A stretch of 64,000 nucleotides of DNA, taken from assembly GCF_000365145.1 (NCBI RefSeq), contig NW_008481812.1, forward strand, positions 744,001 through 808,000, in the 5' to 3' direction. The notes under the pieces are model-generated. The model worked only from the letters and a program-made list of their open reading frames with translations, was not told where the DNA came from and searched no databases. Position numbers and translations under genes: made by a program. Below are positions 1 through 9,913 of this stretch, piece after piece (the stretch's first letter is position 1; each line of letters begins with the position of its first letter). The stretch is from Cyphellophora europaea CBS 101466 (lineage: Eukaryota; Ascomycota; Eurotiomycetes; Chaetothyriales; Cyphellophoraceae).

Positions 1-109
1 TGTACGGTCGTTCGTGGCGGGGAGATGAGGGACTAGATGACATAGAACTTGTCTGATTGCTGTGGTTTACTTTTCTCACCTGACCTCGGAGAGTCCGGGC
101 CCTATTGCG

Positions 110-400
110 CGATCGTTACTCCCTGGCCGAAGGATATCGAGCCTGGCGGCTTATCAGATTGCAGACGCCGACAATACACACTGGCACAGCCACGAGCGCT
201 CGTACTGAGTGATGCCAAATAAGCCGAGCCAGCGCATGCCACATACGAGGCATCACGTCCCCGGAGAAAACGTGTGCGCCCTACTTATGCAACAGAGCTG
301 TCAGCGCTGCGCCGATTCCCGAGGCGCCGCCCTTGAGCAAGACGACGCTGCTCCGCAGGTCGCCGATGAAGGCTGTATTGGAGTCAAAGGAGATCATCAT
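110..400 (-). pseudogene. Short-chain dehydrogenase/reductase (SDR) N-terminal relic
   Basis: Reading the minus strand from an ATG at 400 gives the first beta strand, glycine motif and helix of a classical SDR: a segment VVLLKGGASGIGAALTALLHK, where functional enzymes have TGGASGIG, followed by an in-frame TAG at about 281 and then GAHVFSGDV, the usual second strand. A further piece resembling the next strand (PPGSISF...VTIAQ, compare SISFVQCDVT in SDRs) lies in another frame near 110-150. The NNAG and YxxxK parts are absent. The stop, the changed glycine motif and the frame change indicate a decayed NAD(P)-dependent oxidoreductase copy, not a gene. The family match is from memory of the motif and the call is an inference. 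Confidence 0.55.
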
Positions 401-924
401 GGCGGTGATTCGGCCGCTGCTGTCTGTACCTCGTATCTGCTTTGAGAAGGGGCTTGGGCCGCGTAAAGAAGCCCATCAGTTAGATATTACATGGTCGTCT
501 GACTGCTATGATAGACGCATTGTCCAGAGCCAGAATTTAGATATTGCAAACACGGATGCAACTCAAGGCCATCGCGTCGAGATGGAGTCTGAGAGGGTCA
601 TGCTGTAGAGGCCTGATATCACCGTAGGCAAGGGGGAGTGGGCCGTGGTAGTCATGATAAGGTTTGCCTAGCTTGCGATATTGCCTCGAATCTGACGCGC
701 ATAGGCAAAGTCATCAAGTAATTCAAGTGTGATAGATCGTTTGCAGCAGTATGGGTAGTGCTGACAGAGCTCATATTGCATCGGCATTGGTATAGGAGCC
801 CTATAATCGCTCAGCAACGCCTGTTCTAGACTCGGTGAATTGGCCATCCTTCGTTCAGTTGCCAGGACCCGAACTGCTTCCGTAAATATACAAGTACCAC
901 TACCCATGGAGTTCAAAAACACGC
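401..924. other. Non-coding stretch downstream of BIG1
   Basis: This is the presumed 3' side of BIG1 on the minus strand. A minus-strand open frame at 668-922 has no recognisable domain and begins right after the BIG1 stop, so I treat it as 3' UTR. Nothing else is visible. Confidence 0.4.
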
Positions 925-1900
925 TTACTGCGCCTTCGTCTTCGCAAGCGCGCCCTGATCCTTGTCAAAGGCCGCATAGGTGACCTGAAGGCTAGACAAG
1001 GCAGAGATGCCGACGTACAAGATCATCAGAAGGATGAATCCGACCAGGAAGCCCATAAAGATACCTGCGATATCATTAGCACACTGATTTCTGGCCACGC
1101 TATTGGGGGCCTACCAGGTGTGAAGAACTGGTACTTCTCGAACAGTGGCCCATCGACAATGGTCTGATTCGACGCCCTGCGTACTAAGCCAGAGCTGAGA
1201 TCTCTCTTCATCTCCATGTGCAGCGGATTTTGAACCTCAGCGTCCATAAGGTGCTCCGCTGATGGCTCCGGAGCACCGTGAGCGGTGGTAGCGTAGAGAA
1301 CTGTGTAGTTACTTGATGGTAACATGTCCAGGATCGATTCAAGGAATGCATCATTGACTGAAAGGTCGTGTAGTCTGTTACTGGTCGTAGGCGCGGGAAA
1401 AGCGACAGAAAGCACCTTCGGCATCGACTTATACGAGGGAATGGATCCGCTGGATGCATCTACGTGCAGCACCTCTGCGCCGCACTCTCTCTCGAGAGTC
1501 TGCTCCCATCTTGAGACGTCGACCTCTCCGACTACCTCTGATACAGATACGCTGCTTCTGATGTTGGACTGGTGTTTGGCAGAAAGCCTCTGTGCAAGTG
1601 CAGGTGTTGTCTTGCGGGAAGCGTAGTCGCCTGCACTAACACCTGGCTGGGAAATGAGGACATAGTGATCTGATGGGCAGTGAGAGAGAGTCGAAGAGAT
1701 GTCGGAGGTAATGGCTTCGCCGCTTGACAGCTTGTTGGCGGAGCTTAGGAGACTAAGACTATTAGCAACTGGAGGCAGGCAGCGTTCTGGAAGGTAACGT
1801 ACTCGGACGTCGAGAACATAAAAAAGGGGGAAGTGTCGACATAGCCGTAAGCAGCTCTGGCTGCCGAGAGCGCCAACGCGCACCACTGTATTGAACGCAT
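925..1900 (-). CDS. BIG1: BIG1-like ER membrane protein (cell-wall glucan synthesis)
   Basis: Three exons are predicted: 1803-1900, 1115-1743 and 925-1064, with introns of 59 and 50 bp, giving 288 aa. The protein starts with a hydrophobic signal peptide, then TSPFFMFST near residue 25, a typical BIG1 start. A luminal domain follows, with SDISSTLSHCPSDHYVLIS. At the C terminus the hallmark LFEKYQFFTPG is followed by one transmembrane helix (about residues 244-266) and a short charged tail. In yeast, Big1 is an ER membrane protein needed for normal beta-1,6-glucan, and the family is related to V-ATPase accessory subunit Ac45/Voa1. Start and splice sites were chosen because they restore the conserved N terminus and tail, which lie in different frames from the middle. 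It is divergent from RRP17, with 252 bp between the two start codons. Confidence 0.85.
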
Positions 1901-2152
1901 GGTGGGAGCTGGTTGGTATGGGATGGGCTCAGCTTCTCATCGCCGTCTTTCAATCGAGAGTCGCTGCTACATGACGCCCGCAAGCAATGCCTTGGCGCCG
2001 GCAGATCTTTTCACCGAGCAGCCTCGCCAATGCCGACAAGGCTGATAACTTTCTCCCAAACTTCGAGAATATGCGAAGAACTGTGAAGTCTTACAACGCC
2101 TACCTTGCCAGAGCACACATGATAGCAACGTGTGGTGTACTCAGAGTAAACC

Positions 2153-2854
2153 ATGCCGCCACCAAACAAGAAGCGGCGCGTCATGCCGGCGCCCAAACTC
2201 ACGGGACCTCGACCGGAGGAAATCAGCTTCGACCTCTCTGCAAGGAAAGAATACCTGACAGGCTTTCACAAACGCAAAGTACAGCGGACGAAAGCCGCAC
2301 AAGAGGCTGCAGAGCGCCGTGCAAAAGAAGAGAAACGACTACAACGGAACAAGCTCCGGGATGAGCGGAAACGTGAACTCGAAGAGCGCGTAAAAGTTGT
2401 GGATGCGTATATGAAACCAGCGCTAGGAGAAGGTGGAAGCGGTGACATAGAAAGCGACAGCGACGGAAACGACGAAGCGGATCAGGTCTCCGACAACCAG
2501 CCTCTGGAAAAGATCGATCACGAGGCAGAGTACGTGGACGAGGACAAATACACAAGCGTCGTGGTTGAAGAGGTGGGTGTGGATAGAGATGGGTTTGTCA
2601 GAGCAGGAGGGTCTGAACAGTCTGACGACGAGCCGGCAGCCGATGATAGCACAGCTGGAGACCAGACGGTCGGCACGAGGCCCACGCCCACAGTGAAGCG
2701 GAAATGGACGCACGACAAGCCTAAAGACGCTGCATCGAAAGCGAAAATGAAGCGAAAGAAGTTTCGGTACGAGAGCAAAGCCGAGCGAAAAGCAGAGAGG
2801 GACAAACAGAAAGCAAAGAACAGCAAACAAGCGAAGGCTCGACGAGCTCAGTAA
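2153..2854 (+). CDS. RRP17: Ribosomal RNA-processing protein 17 (Nop25/Rrp17 family)
   Basis: A 233-aa single-exon gene. Residues about 25-95 form the Nop25 domain: ARKEYLTGFHKRKVQRTK, then a long Ala/Glu/Arg/Lys helix. An acidic middle and a very basic Lys/Arg-rich tail with probable nucleolar signals follow. Rrp17 is a nucleolar exonuclease-like factor that acts in 5' end processing of 27S pre-rRNA and in export of the large subunit. The start has a good context (AACCATGCC). The basic ends and the acidic middle are typical of nucleolar proteins. It shares its upstream region with BIG1. The family call is firm. The catalytic role is known only from the yeast homologue. Confidence 0.88.
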   Translation: MPPPNKKRRVMPAPKLTGPRPEEISFDLSARKEYLTGFHKRKVQRTKAAQEAAERRAKEEKRLQRNKLRDERKRELEERVKVVDAYMKPALGEGGSGDIESDSDGNDEADQVSDNQPLEKIDHEAEYVDEDKYTSVVVEEVGVDRDGFVRAGGSEQSDDEPAADDSTAGDQTVGTRPTPTVKRKWTHDKPKDAASKAKMKRKKFRYESKAERKAERDKQKAKNSKQAKARRAQ

Positions 2855-3076
2855 TGGAGGATTTATGTCATTCCATTCTCTGCCTGATTTGTTCAATCCT
2901 TCTTCGCTCCAATTGAATGCTCGTGGTATCGTAGGTTCGTAGTCTATGCGCTGGACAATGGTGGCCGTACCACGCATTCAAACCCTGGGCTTTAACATGA
3001 TGGTAGCCGTCATGTGCTTCGCTATTGGTGTTGGTGGTCGCTGGTAGTAGATGCCGTACAGGAGAGCGAGACAAGC

Positions 3077-3862
3077 CTAGATATTACCCATGGACTGCTC
3101 AAGCTCCTGCAACTCCTTCTGAAGATCGGCGTGTTTCTTGGCCATCTCCTCGTACTTGGCCTCCCACTCGTCGCGGGCCTGCTCGGCAGCCTGAACCTTG
3201 CGCTCGTAGTGACCAGCTTTGACATCGGTTTGGCGGAGTCTAGCACAGTTAGTACGTATCGAAACCAGAATGGTCAAGACTTATACTTCTCATTGGTCTC
3301 ACGAAGGGTCTTGTCGGCGGACTCGGCCTCTTCCTCGAGTAGCTGCAGCCGTCTTGTAAGAGCCTCGTTCTGTTGGCCATGCTGAGAGGCATCGCTAGCG
3401 GCAGCTTTGGCTTCCTTAATGCCAGTCTCGAGTTTCTCGACCTCGGCCTCGAGCAGCTGGTTGCGGTGGTTCAACGAGGTGATCTCTTGCTCTTTTTGGA
3501 GATTGTCTTGCTCGAGCTCCTTGACTCGCTTCTTTGACTCTTCGGCTTTGGCAGCGTTCTCATCCGCCTCAATGCGGAGAGAGTTCATTTTCTGTACGAT
3601 CTTAGACTGGGTATTGGACGCCATGGTGGGGTATGTGTGCGGTGGTCGCTTCGGTAAATGATGTGGAATGTCTTGTGTATGAACGGAAGGGAGGGTGAGG
3701 ATTCAGAGTGGTGGGCGATATTTCAATCGCAGCTGCGACGGCGGAGCGTCACACTGCAGTGAAGGCCAGGTGGTGTTTCGGTGGTGCCTGCCTAGCAACG
3801 AGGGTACACTGTGACTGGCGGGGCAGATGCGTAGCAACACTTACCTCCTTGATGCGGTCCAT
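3077..3862 (-). CDS. TPM1: Tropomyosin, with alternative first exons
   Basis: The main model has three exons: 3845-3862 (MDRIKE), 3287-3591 and 3077-3239, with introns of 253 and 47 bp, giving 161 aa. This is the normal length of fungal tropomyosin. The protein is one continuous heptad coiled coil (KMNSLRIEADENAAK ... QEITSLNHRNQLLEAEV ... LRETNEKLRQTDVKAGHYE). It polymerises along actin cables and supports polarised growth, cytokinesis and myosin transport. Inside intron 1 a second ATG at 3624 reads directly through into the same reading frame and adds MASNTQSKIVQ in place of MDRIKE. Both ATGs sit in the same strong context (CCCACCATGG), which suggests two promoters and two isoforms. The second isoform is an inference. 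Confidence 0.9.
3625..3844 (-). promoter_or_regulatory. Candidate internal promoter of tropomyosin (intron 1)
   Basis: This 220 bp of the unusually long first intron lies directly upstream of the alternative ATG at 3624. No clear TATA box was seen. The call rests only on the intron length, the in-frame ATG and its strong start context. Confidence 0.3.
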
Positions 3863-4349
3863 GGTGGGCAAAGGTCAAGCAGTTCGAGTACTGAGTGGTA
3901 GGCAAAAATCGAGGAGTAAATGGTAGTATGCGGACGAAGCGGAGGAGCGGTCACGATATAGTTGATGTTGTGAAGTGGGATGAAGACAGAAGCCGCACCA
4001 GAGGCTTGGTTCGGTCAGGGTCAGGACGTGTGGTCTTTGTTCAGTGGGTCACCTTTGTCTCATCCAGTTAAGCCAGCGCCCCCAAGGCCAGGCCTCTGCG
4101 TTTTGTTACTGTGGTAGGCCGCTTCGGGCGGCCCCTGAGTCGATCATTCAACCCCCCAAGGCTTATCGCATGCCCCGCTTGCCTTATCACCATTGGGCCT
4201 GGCCGAGGATTTGCTGAGCTACGACCCTCGGTTACCTAGCGCAACCACCTGTCAACAATCATCCCCGATCTCATTACGCGTTGTTCATCGACAACCTTTT
4301 ACTGCTACAGGTACACTAACAAGGATATTGAACAGCAACAACATCGAAA
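3863..4349. promoter_or_regulatory. Divergent upstream region, tropomyosin / securin-like gene
   Basis: About 490 bp separate the two divergent starts. Both promoters should lie here. I recognise no specific factor site. Confidence 0.4.
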
Positions 4350-5591
4350 ATGTTTGCAGCAAGAGATCAGGAGAATCTGGTTCACGCGCATAACACTACG
4401 GCTGCTAGCAAGCCACTGAACCAGGGAATCCGGGCGCTGCATCCCAAGACACCTGGGCCGGCGAAGACGCCGTTCAGAAGAGCTCTGAATGACGAGAACA
4501 AACCCCTGACGCTCAAAGGCCAGAAGACTGTACACAAAGATGGACCGAGCAAGCTCGATAAGAATGCTTTTGTCACGCCAGCGCCGAACAGAGCCCCCTT
4601 GGGCATGAAAACAACAAATGCGAAGGGAAATGCATTGAAGACTCCGGCGCCGCAGCAAAGCGCGAAGCCCGAGAAATCCATCAAGAAGCCGTCGACTGCT
4701 CGGCGATCCGCCAAAAGCAAGATCGTCGTAGCTCCCACCGAGCCTGTTCATGCAGATGTCTTGACCCAGGAGGCGGAAGATGATGATGAACCAGAGTATG
4801 GATACGCTCCACCGCCAATCGTCGAGTTGCCAGATCCTCCTATGGAATTCGGATATAATCAAGACTTCCCCCAATTCCAGGGTAAGAACATGTTTAAGGG
4901 GTATGGCGAGATATATTGCACATCTCCTACCGACGAGAATGGCATGTCGTTGCGGAAGAAGGCCGAGGAAGAGACGCGCAAGCAGTGGATTGAAGAAATG
5001 GAGAGAGAAGCTTCTAAACCGCCGCCGATGCCATCGTTGCCCACGGAAGAAGAGCTAGATGCCCAAGTTGACGCCATGATCCTGGCTGGGCCAAAGCAAT
5101 CGAGAGTTAACACAGTCAAAGCCAGATCGGCGGCAGCAGCTCTGTCAAAGCCTACTGCGTCACTCCCGTCAGCAGCCATGAAAGAGACCAAAGCATCAGA
5201 GCAAAAGCGAAAACCGCTGGACTCTGTCGGTGCGCCCAGTGTCGGCCGTCGGACACCCTTAGCCGTATCAAAGGGCACAATTGGCTTTCCCAAGGCTAAA
5301 CCTGCAGCGTCAATCATTCCGAAGGCCGATCAGCTTCGACAGAAGAAGACAGCACAGAAGCCCAAGGTTGACCAGTCTCAGATCCACCCGAAGGAGTTCG
5401 TGCGACTGTACGGTCAGCCTCCTGAAGAGAGCAAGATGTGGTTTCGGCTGAAGGAGTTTGAGCTACTTGAGCGGGAGGTTGAAGGTGCCGAGCTTGCCGA
5501 CGAACTCTTTGACACCGACTTCTTCACTTCGGGCTCGAATGATGCGGTGGACGATGACGACGATGTTTTCCAGTTGCCCATGCCCGAATGA
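4350..5591 (+). CDS. Securin-like protein with destruction-box motif
   Basis: A 413-aa single-exon, low-complexity, Lys/Pro-rich protein. Near the N terminus it has repeated KTPGP/KTPF elements and RRALNDEN at residues 43-50, which fits an APC/C destruction box (RxxL...N). The middle (about 140-185) has an acidic stretch followed by EPEYGYAPPP and DFPQFQG, and the C terminus has a short helix and acidic FDTDFF elements. Fungal securins (Cut2/Pds1) share this plan: N-terminal degrons, Ser/Thr-Pro sites and a separase-binding acidic PP segment. Securin sequences diverge quickly, so this is a candidate only. It could instead be another cell-cycle substrate of the APC/C. ATG context: AAAATGTTT. 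Confidence 0.5.
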   Translation: MFAARDQENLVHAHNTTAASKPLNQGIRALHPKTPGPAKTPFRRALNDENKPLTLKGQKTVHKDGPSKLDKNAFVTPAPNRAPLGMKTTNAKGNALKTPAPQQSAKPEKSIKKPSTARRSAKSKIVVAPTEPVHADVLTQEAEDDDEPEYGYAPPPIVELPDPPMEFGYNQDFPQFQGKNMFKGYGEIYCTSPTDENGMSLRKKAEEETRKQWIEEMEREASKPPPMPSLPTEEELDAQVDAMILAGPKQSRVNTVKARSAAAALSKPTASLPSAAMKETKASEQKRKPLDSVGAPSVGRRTPLAVSKGTIGFPKAKPAASIIPKADQLRQKKTAQKPKVDQSQIHPKEFVRLYGQPPEESKMWFRLKEFELLEREVEGAELADELFDTDFFTSGSNDAVDDDDDVFQLPMPE

Positions 5592-5916
5592 GCGTTCCGC
5601 CCGCCAGCGTTTCATTTGTAACACCACTACTGCCTGATATTCAGACAACCTAGGGCGATCGAGAAGACTGGTAACGGACGGGGTTCGTACTTCACAACGT
5701 CGCACTGGCTTGCACGGTGTCCTTTCTGGCTTTGACCAGCAAGACTATTACGATATTCGATACCCTTACGAACAAATTTTTTACTACAAGCATCATTAGA
5801 ACCAACCAGCGAGACGAAAAACTTGTACGATCATTGATCACTCATTCCTCAATAATGATAATCTCGTGCTTTTGTCATCCACTCCACAGCTCGGCAACAG
5901 CTTCGAAAGTCGTGCT
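5592..5916. other. Convergent 3' region
   Basis: This lies between the 3' ends of the securin-like gene and the aminotransferase. It is AT-richer than the flanking genes and likely holds both poly(A) sites. No gene is seen. Confidence 0.4.
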
Positions 5917-7105
5917 TCACGGTAGCTCATCGACCGCGCCATTGACACCCTTCTCACCGTTCGCCTCCTGGCCAAAGCCTTTCGGCGCCTGCGTGACGGT
6001 GAAGCACCAGCCGAACTGATCCTTGACCTTGCCGGCCTGCATGCCCTTCAGCGTCGACAGGAGCTTCTCGCACACCGGGCCAGGATCCAGCTTCTCGTTG
6101 ACCGGATACTCGAACTTGTCGCCCTTGCTCTGCATCGTGATGCTCTTGATGGGCACCAGACTGGCGGCGGTACCGCAAGCCATGACCTCGTCAAACTCCT
6201 TCAGCTCATCATACGCGATACTTCGTCTCTCCACCTTGTACCCGAAGACATCCTGCGCAATCTGGCACGCTGACTCGCCCGTGACGCTCTTGATGACGTT
6301 CTTGCTATCCGGCACCACCACCGTCGTCTGCTCGCCATTCTTTTTCACGCCTAGGAATGCTGAGGTCGAGAATTCGTCTATCTCCGTCCTCGTCTTGCTG
6401 TCCAGATGCAGGGTGATGCCGAAGCCCTGGTTCCTCGCCTTCTCGCTGTGTCGCAACACCGGCGCATAGTTGCCACCGACCTTGGCGCTCCCTGTGCCCT
6501 CTGGTGCCGCACGATCAAAGTCCTCGAGGATCAGTGCGTCCACGGCGTGGACTCCATGGTACACGCCTGTTGGCATCACAAACACGCCGAATGTGTACTC
6601 GTCTGGCGGGCTGAGTCCCAGCTGGGCGCTGCTGCCGAACAGCAGTGGTCGGATATACATCGCGGCGCCGGTCTCGTGTGGTGGGACGAACTCGGCGTTC
6701 ATCGCCACCGCCAAGTTCACGCACTTGACGAAAACGTCCTCCGGGACAGGAGGTACGGAGATGTACGAGGCAGAGCGTTGCATGCGAATGGCGTTCTGAT
6801 CGGGGCGGAAGATGGAGATGGAGCCGTCGGGCCGGCGGAAGGCTTTCATGCCTTCGTAGCATTGCACGCCGTAGTTGAGACCAGGGGCCATGCCGTGGAT
6901 GGAGAGATGTGGGGAGGTGACCCATTTCGGGGACGACCAAGTTGCACCATCGCTGTGGGAGAACTTGGACTCGATGTGGCCATTCACCTCGCGGACCTTG
7001 AATCCGACATTGGCCCAGTCTGAGATTGGTTAGACGTGGTTCTGGAGGAGGATCGAGGAGAGACTAACCTATTGCTGAAGTGGGAGGGGGAGGGAAAACA
7101 GCCAT
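5917..7105 (-). CDS. Branched-chain-amino-acid aminotransferase (class IV PLP)
   Basis: Two exons, 7069-7105 and 5917-7019, with a 49-bp intron, give 379 aa. Splicing joins MAVFPPPPTSAI to DWANVGFKV. Family signatures are LNYGVQCYEGMKAF, FRPDQNAIRM, YIRPLLFG and the PLP-lysine region GTGSAKVGGNYAP with Lys192. The EVMACGTAA segment near the C terminus is the phosphate-binding turn of class IV aminotransferases. It transfers the amino group between Leu/Ile/Val and 2-oxoglutarate, the last step of branched-chain amino acid synthesis and the first of breakdown. No clear mitochondrial presequence is seen, so a cytosolic form is likely. Its divergent neighbour is the ERV2-type gene. The family is certain; the exact substrate preference is not. 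Confidence 0.92.
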
Positions 7106-7652
7106 GATGAGATGGTCGAATTTACGATGAATGAAGTGGTCTGACGGGCTTCGGGGACCGCTGGTGCTTTGTAGATCGTAATCCTTGATCTCTCTGTTGG
7201 CTTTTCCAAGAGCTGGCGGCCAGCAAGCAGGGCAGACGGTGTTTGAGCACCAGAATTGGTAATCGTTCTCTGCTGCTTCGGGAGCTTGGTGATGTGCGCG
7301 AGCACAGACAATAGCAGAGGATGTCCAAGTCAGCACAGAGCAAGGTCGTATCTGGCCAATTCTTGTAAGATCAACAGCTTACGCTTTCAGCACACCGTTC
7401 GAATTATGATTTTGTGGTTACACCGATACCGGGGCAGCCGCCTGTCACGGTACCTTGCCTTAGCGGAACTCGTCTAGTGGGGAAACCAGTCCGAGTCGAG
7501 CCCGGGATTCATGCCAAGCTTCCGCATCCCGTCTCTGTCGCGTCTTCAGCCGGGTATGTGCAGGTCTGCGTGAAATCATCGTTCCACGTTCTTGCTTGTC
7601 CCTTCCTTTCGCACATCGCAGTAGTCGGCCTCCAGGCTGCACCACCGTCACG
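7106..7652. promoter_or_regulatory. Divergent upstream region, aminotransferase / ERV2-like
   Basis: About 550 bp lie between the start codons at 7105 (-) and 7653 (+). Both promoters should lie here. Open frames in this stretch have no domain signal, and no motif was identified with confidence. Confidence 0.4.
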
Positions 7653-8294
7653 ATGCCTCGAGCACCTCCGCCGGGCATGATCCTTGTTACCGCCATTGCT
7701 CTTTTTGTTTGGTTCATGTTCTGGGTTGGTCAACAAGAGCGGCCCGGCGATCGACTGGCTGTAGCACCTGCTCCCATGCCAAAATGGATGAAACCAAAAC
7801 AGCCCAAACCGCCCATACCGACCGTTGGACCCATCACTCAAGCAGGTGATCCGATTATGGGGCATCTTGGCAACGAGACGCTGAAAGAAGAGTTGGGCAG
7901 GGCTGCTTGGAAGCTATTTCATACCACTATGGCCAGATTTCCAGATGAGCCTACTCAGGATCAGAGCGACGCTCTCAAAAGCTATCTTTACCTTTTCGCG
8001 CGACTGTACCCTTGCGGCGAATGTGCCGAACACTTCCAGGCGCTGCTCAAACAGTATCCTCCACAAACGTCGTCAAGGTCGGCAGCGGCAGCGTGGGGCT
8101 GCTTTGTGCATAATCAAGTCAACGAGAGGAAGAAAAAGCCCATATTTGACTGCAGCAATATTGGTGATTTCTACGACTGCGGGTGTGGTGACGATGAAAA
8201 GGAGCAAATGTCGAATCTAGGAGCGAAGAGTACGGCTGTTGCAAAGGCGGAACCGATAGATGTTGAAAGAGAAGGTCCTACACGAGGGGGATAA
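7653..8294 (+). CDS. ERV2: ERV2-type FAD-linked sulfhydryl oxidase
   Basis: A 213-aa single-exon protein. A membrane anchor occupies residues about 9-25. The Erv/ALR domain follows: AAWKLFHTTMARFPDEPT, then YPCGECAEHF with the redox pair Cys121-Cys124, then FVHNQVNERKKKPIFDC. A C-terminal CGCG pair could be the shuttle cysteines. The enzyme oxidises thiols and passes electrons through FAD to oxygen. The N-terminal anchor and the absence of a twin-Cys mitochondrial leader favour the ER form (Erv2), which makes disulfides for protein disulfide isomerase. The ATG at 7653 is preferred because upstream in-frame sequence has only a TTG start and would precede the signal anchor. Confidence 0.88.
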   Translation: MPRAPPPGMILVTAIALFVWFMFWVGQQERPGDRLAVAPAPMPKWMKPKQPKPPIPTVGPITQAGDPIMGHLGNETLKEELGRAAWKLFHTTMARFPDEPTQDQSDALKSYLYLFARLYPCGECAEHFQALLKQYPPQTSSRSAAAAWGCFVHNQVNERKKKPIFDCSNIGDFYDCGCGDDEKEQMSNLGAKSTAVAKAEPIDVEREGPTRGG

Positions 8295-8347
8295 TGGTGC
8301 AGTTCCCTATAACGCTATTGATAGCGCACCAGAATTATCGCCTGGCA

Positions 8348-8911
8348 TCACAAGACCGACTCGCAGTGGTTGTCCGTGATTCTCCCCTCAACCCGAGCGT
8401 TATAATCCTCCAACCTCACGGCCTGAAATGCATCCGCCACCGATATCTCGTCACAGCAGGGACTGGCTTTCTTGTGCCGCCGAAAGACGGGAAAGATCCG
8501 TGCGACCGGGCCTTTCTCCGCCTTCAGACTGGGCAAGGCGCCCCATACAGACCCAGTCTTTGGTGTGACTGGGGAGACTGGAAGAGAGGGCGATATCGTC
8601 GTTAATAGAGACACGAGATCGATATCTGCCTCAGCGCGGAACGGATCCAGCGTACGATATCCAATATCGACAAAACAACGTGCTGGGATATACCACGTAT
8701 CCTCGAAGACCTTGGGATCTCTGACGCGAGACTGCTGACGTCGTTTCTGCTTCTCATAATCTTGAGCGCATCTCCGACATTGTCCTTCGAGAAACTTGTT
8801 TGTGTCTCTAATTCGACAACTTCGGCCTTCGGATTGTTGGCAAAGCTGATTACGAAAGCGATGCGTCGCTGGGTGTCCACAACAGAAGAAGTACTGGACC
8901 GTGATACACAT
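8348..8911 (-). CDS. Cys-rich hypothetical protein
   Basis: A 187-aa open frame with an ATG start. I do not recognise a named family. The first 50 residues hold a Cys/His cluster (FFCCGHPATHRF, SCR, CRRC), which resembles the N terminus of many short fungal hypothetical proteins and could bind zinc. The rest is basic, with no membrane segment. Its 3' end faces the 3' end of the ERV2-like gene, 53 bp away. It is probably real given its length and Cys pattern, but unsupported by any domain. Confidence 0.5.
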   Translation of the reverse strand: MCITVQYFFCCGHPATHRFRNQLCQQSEGRSCRIRDTNKFLEGQCRRCAQDYEKQKRRQQSRVRDPKVFEDTWYIPARCFVDIGYRTLDPFRAEADIDLVSLLTTISPSLPVSPVTPKTGSVWGALPSLKAEKGPVARIFPVFRRHKKASPCCDEISVADAFQAVRLEDYNARVEGRITDNHCESVL

Positions 8912-9913
8912 GGCTTCTGGGTCAAACGGTAGTGCTCGAGAAGGGCATGCTCGGCCGCGCGCAGCAGCTGCATATACCGAGATGATGATTTGCCACGTAA
9001 CCTCGCTGCGTGGTATGGCCGGTCAAGTGTACAAAGAACAATGTGCTGAGAGTGCTTTTAATCCTCTTAGCTCCTTGGGTCGATGTTCTGAACCACTGGA
9101 GAGTCAACAAAGCCTTGGTCTATGGCCGAGACCGCGCAAGAGGCGTTGCACTGGCCACCGACGGTTCCGCTTTTAGATTGAATGCCTTGGGATACGTTCC
9201 AGACGCGGAAAATCATCTGCAATGGACGGTCCACCGGCTAATGGGGCCCCTATCCATAGAAGCCCGTACCTATAATATAAATAATTGATATTGTCTAGAA
9301 CCGTGTAGCTTATATTGTGCCTGTAAGTACCCAATCTTCCCAAATATCTGCAGCCTCAACTCTCGAAGATTTTGTTAAATTCTTCGTAAACACGACAATC
9401 AATTGCTCTGTCTCTTCAAGAGCCCGACAGCGGAGCAGAGCAGAGCAAAGCAGACCCCTGCTTCTAGTGTACACGCGAGGCTGCCAAAATGCGGCTCTTG
9501 TCAGGGGGCGACGGCCTTTAAACTGTATCGAGCGACTGGACGCCCATTGTTAAAAAAAGAGAAAACCACCTCTCCGAAACTTCCGTCCACGTGGGTCAGC
9601 AGTGACGTTACTGTAGGCTGATCTGGCGGTGACGGTGATAGACATCATCTGCTGTGCGAAAACATTACATTTAGCGATTTCGCTCTTCGTTCTCTATTCT
9701 ACTTGAACTAGCGTATTGTATCTCTCATTTATTACTATTACTATTATCATTACCCTCTATAGTCGCGTTCCCGGATATCTTGAATATTTTTTTTGGCCTG
9801 GCACGTCGTGAACAGAGGTTGATAAGTCTGGGTAGGATATAGACAGGCCCAGTATTGGAGTAGGCACAGAAAAAGAAAGGCATCAGGTCCGCGAGCACAG
9901 CGTCCCACACACC
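8912..9913. promoter_or_regulatory. Divergent intergenic region
   Basis: About 1 kb lies between the Cys-rich gene (-) and the FAR-17a gene (+). It contains an imperfect TTA/CTA microsatellite at about 9728-9753 and AT-rich stretches near 9280-9310. No gene is seen. Confidence 0.4.

Noticed and set aside
668..922. 84-codon minus-strand frame after BIG1
   Set aside because: Lies in the expected 3' UTR and has no similarity that I recognise.
6406..7023. 205-codon plus-strand open frame
   Set aside because: Antisense to the aminotransferase exon, which has clear catalytic motifs.
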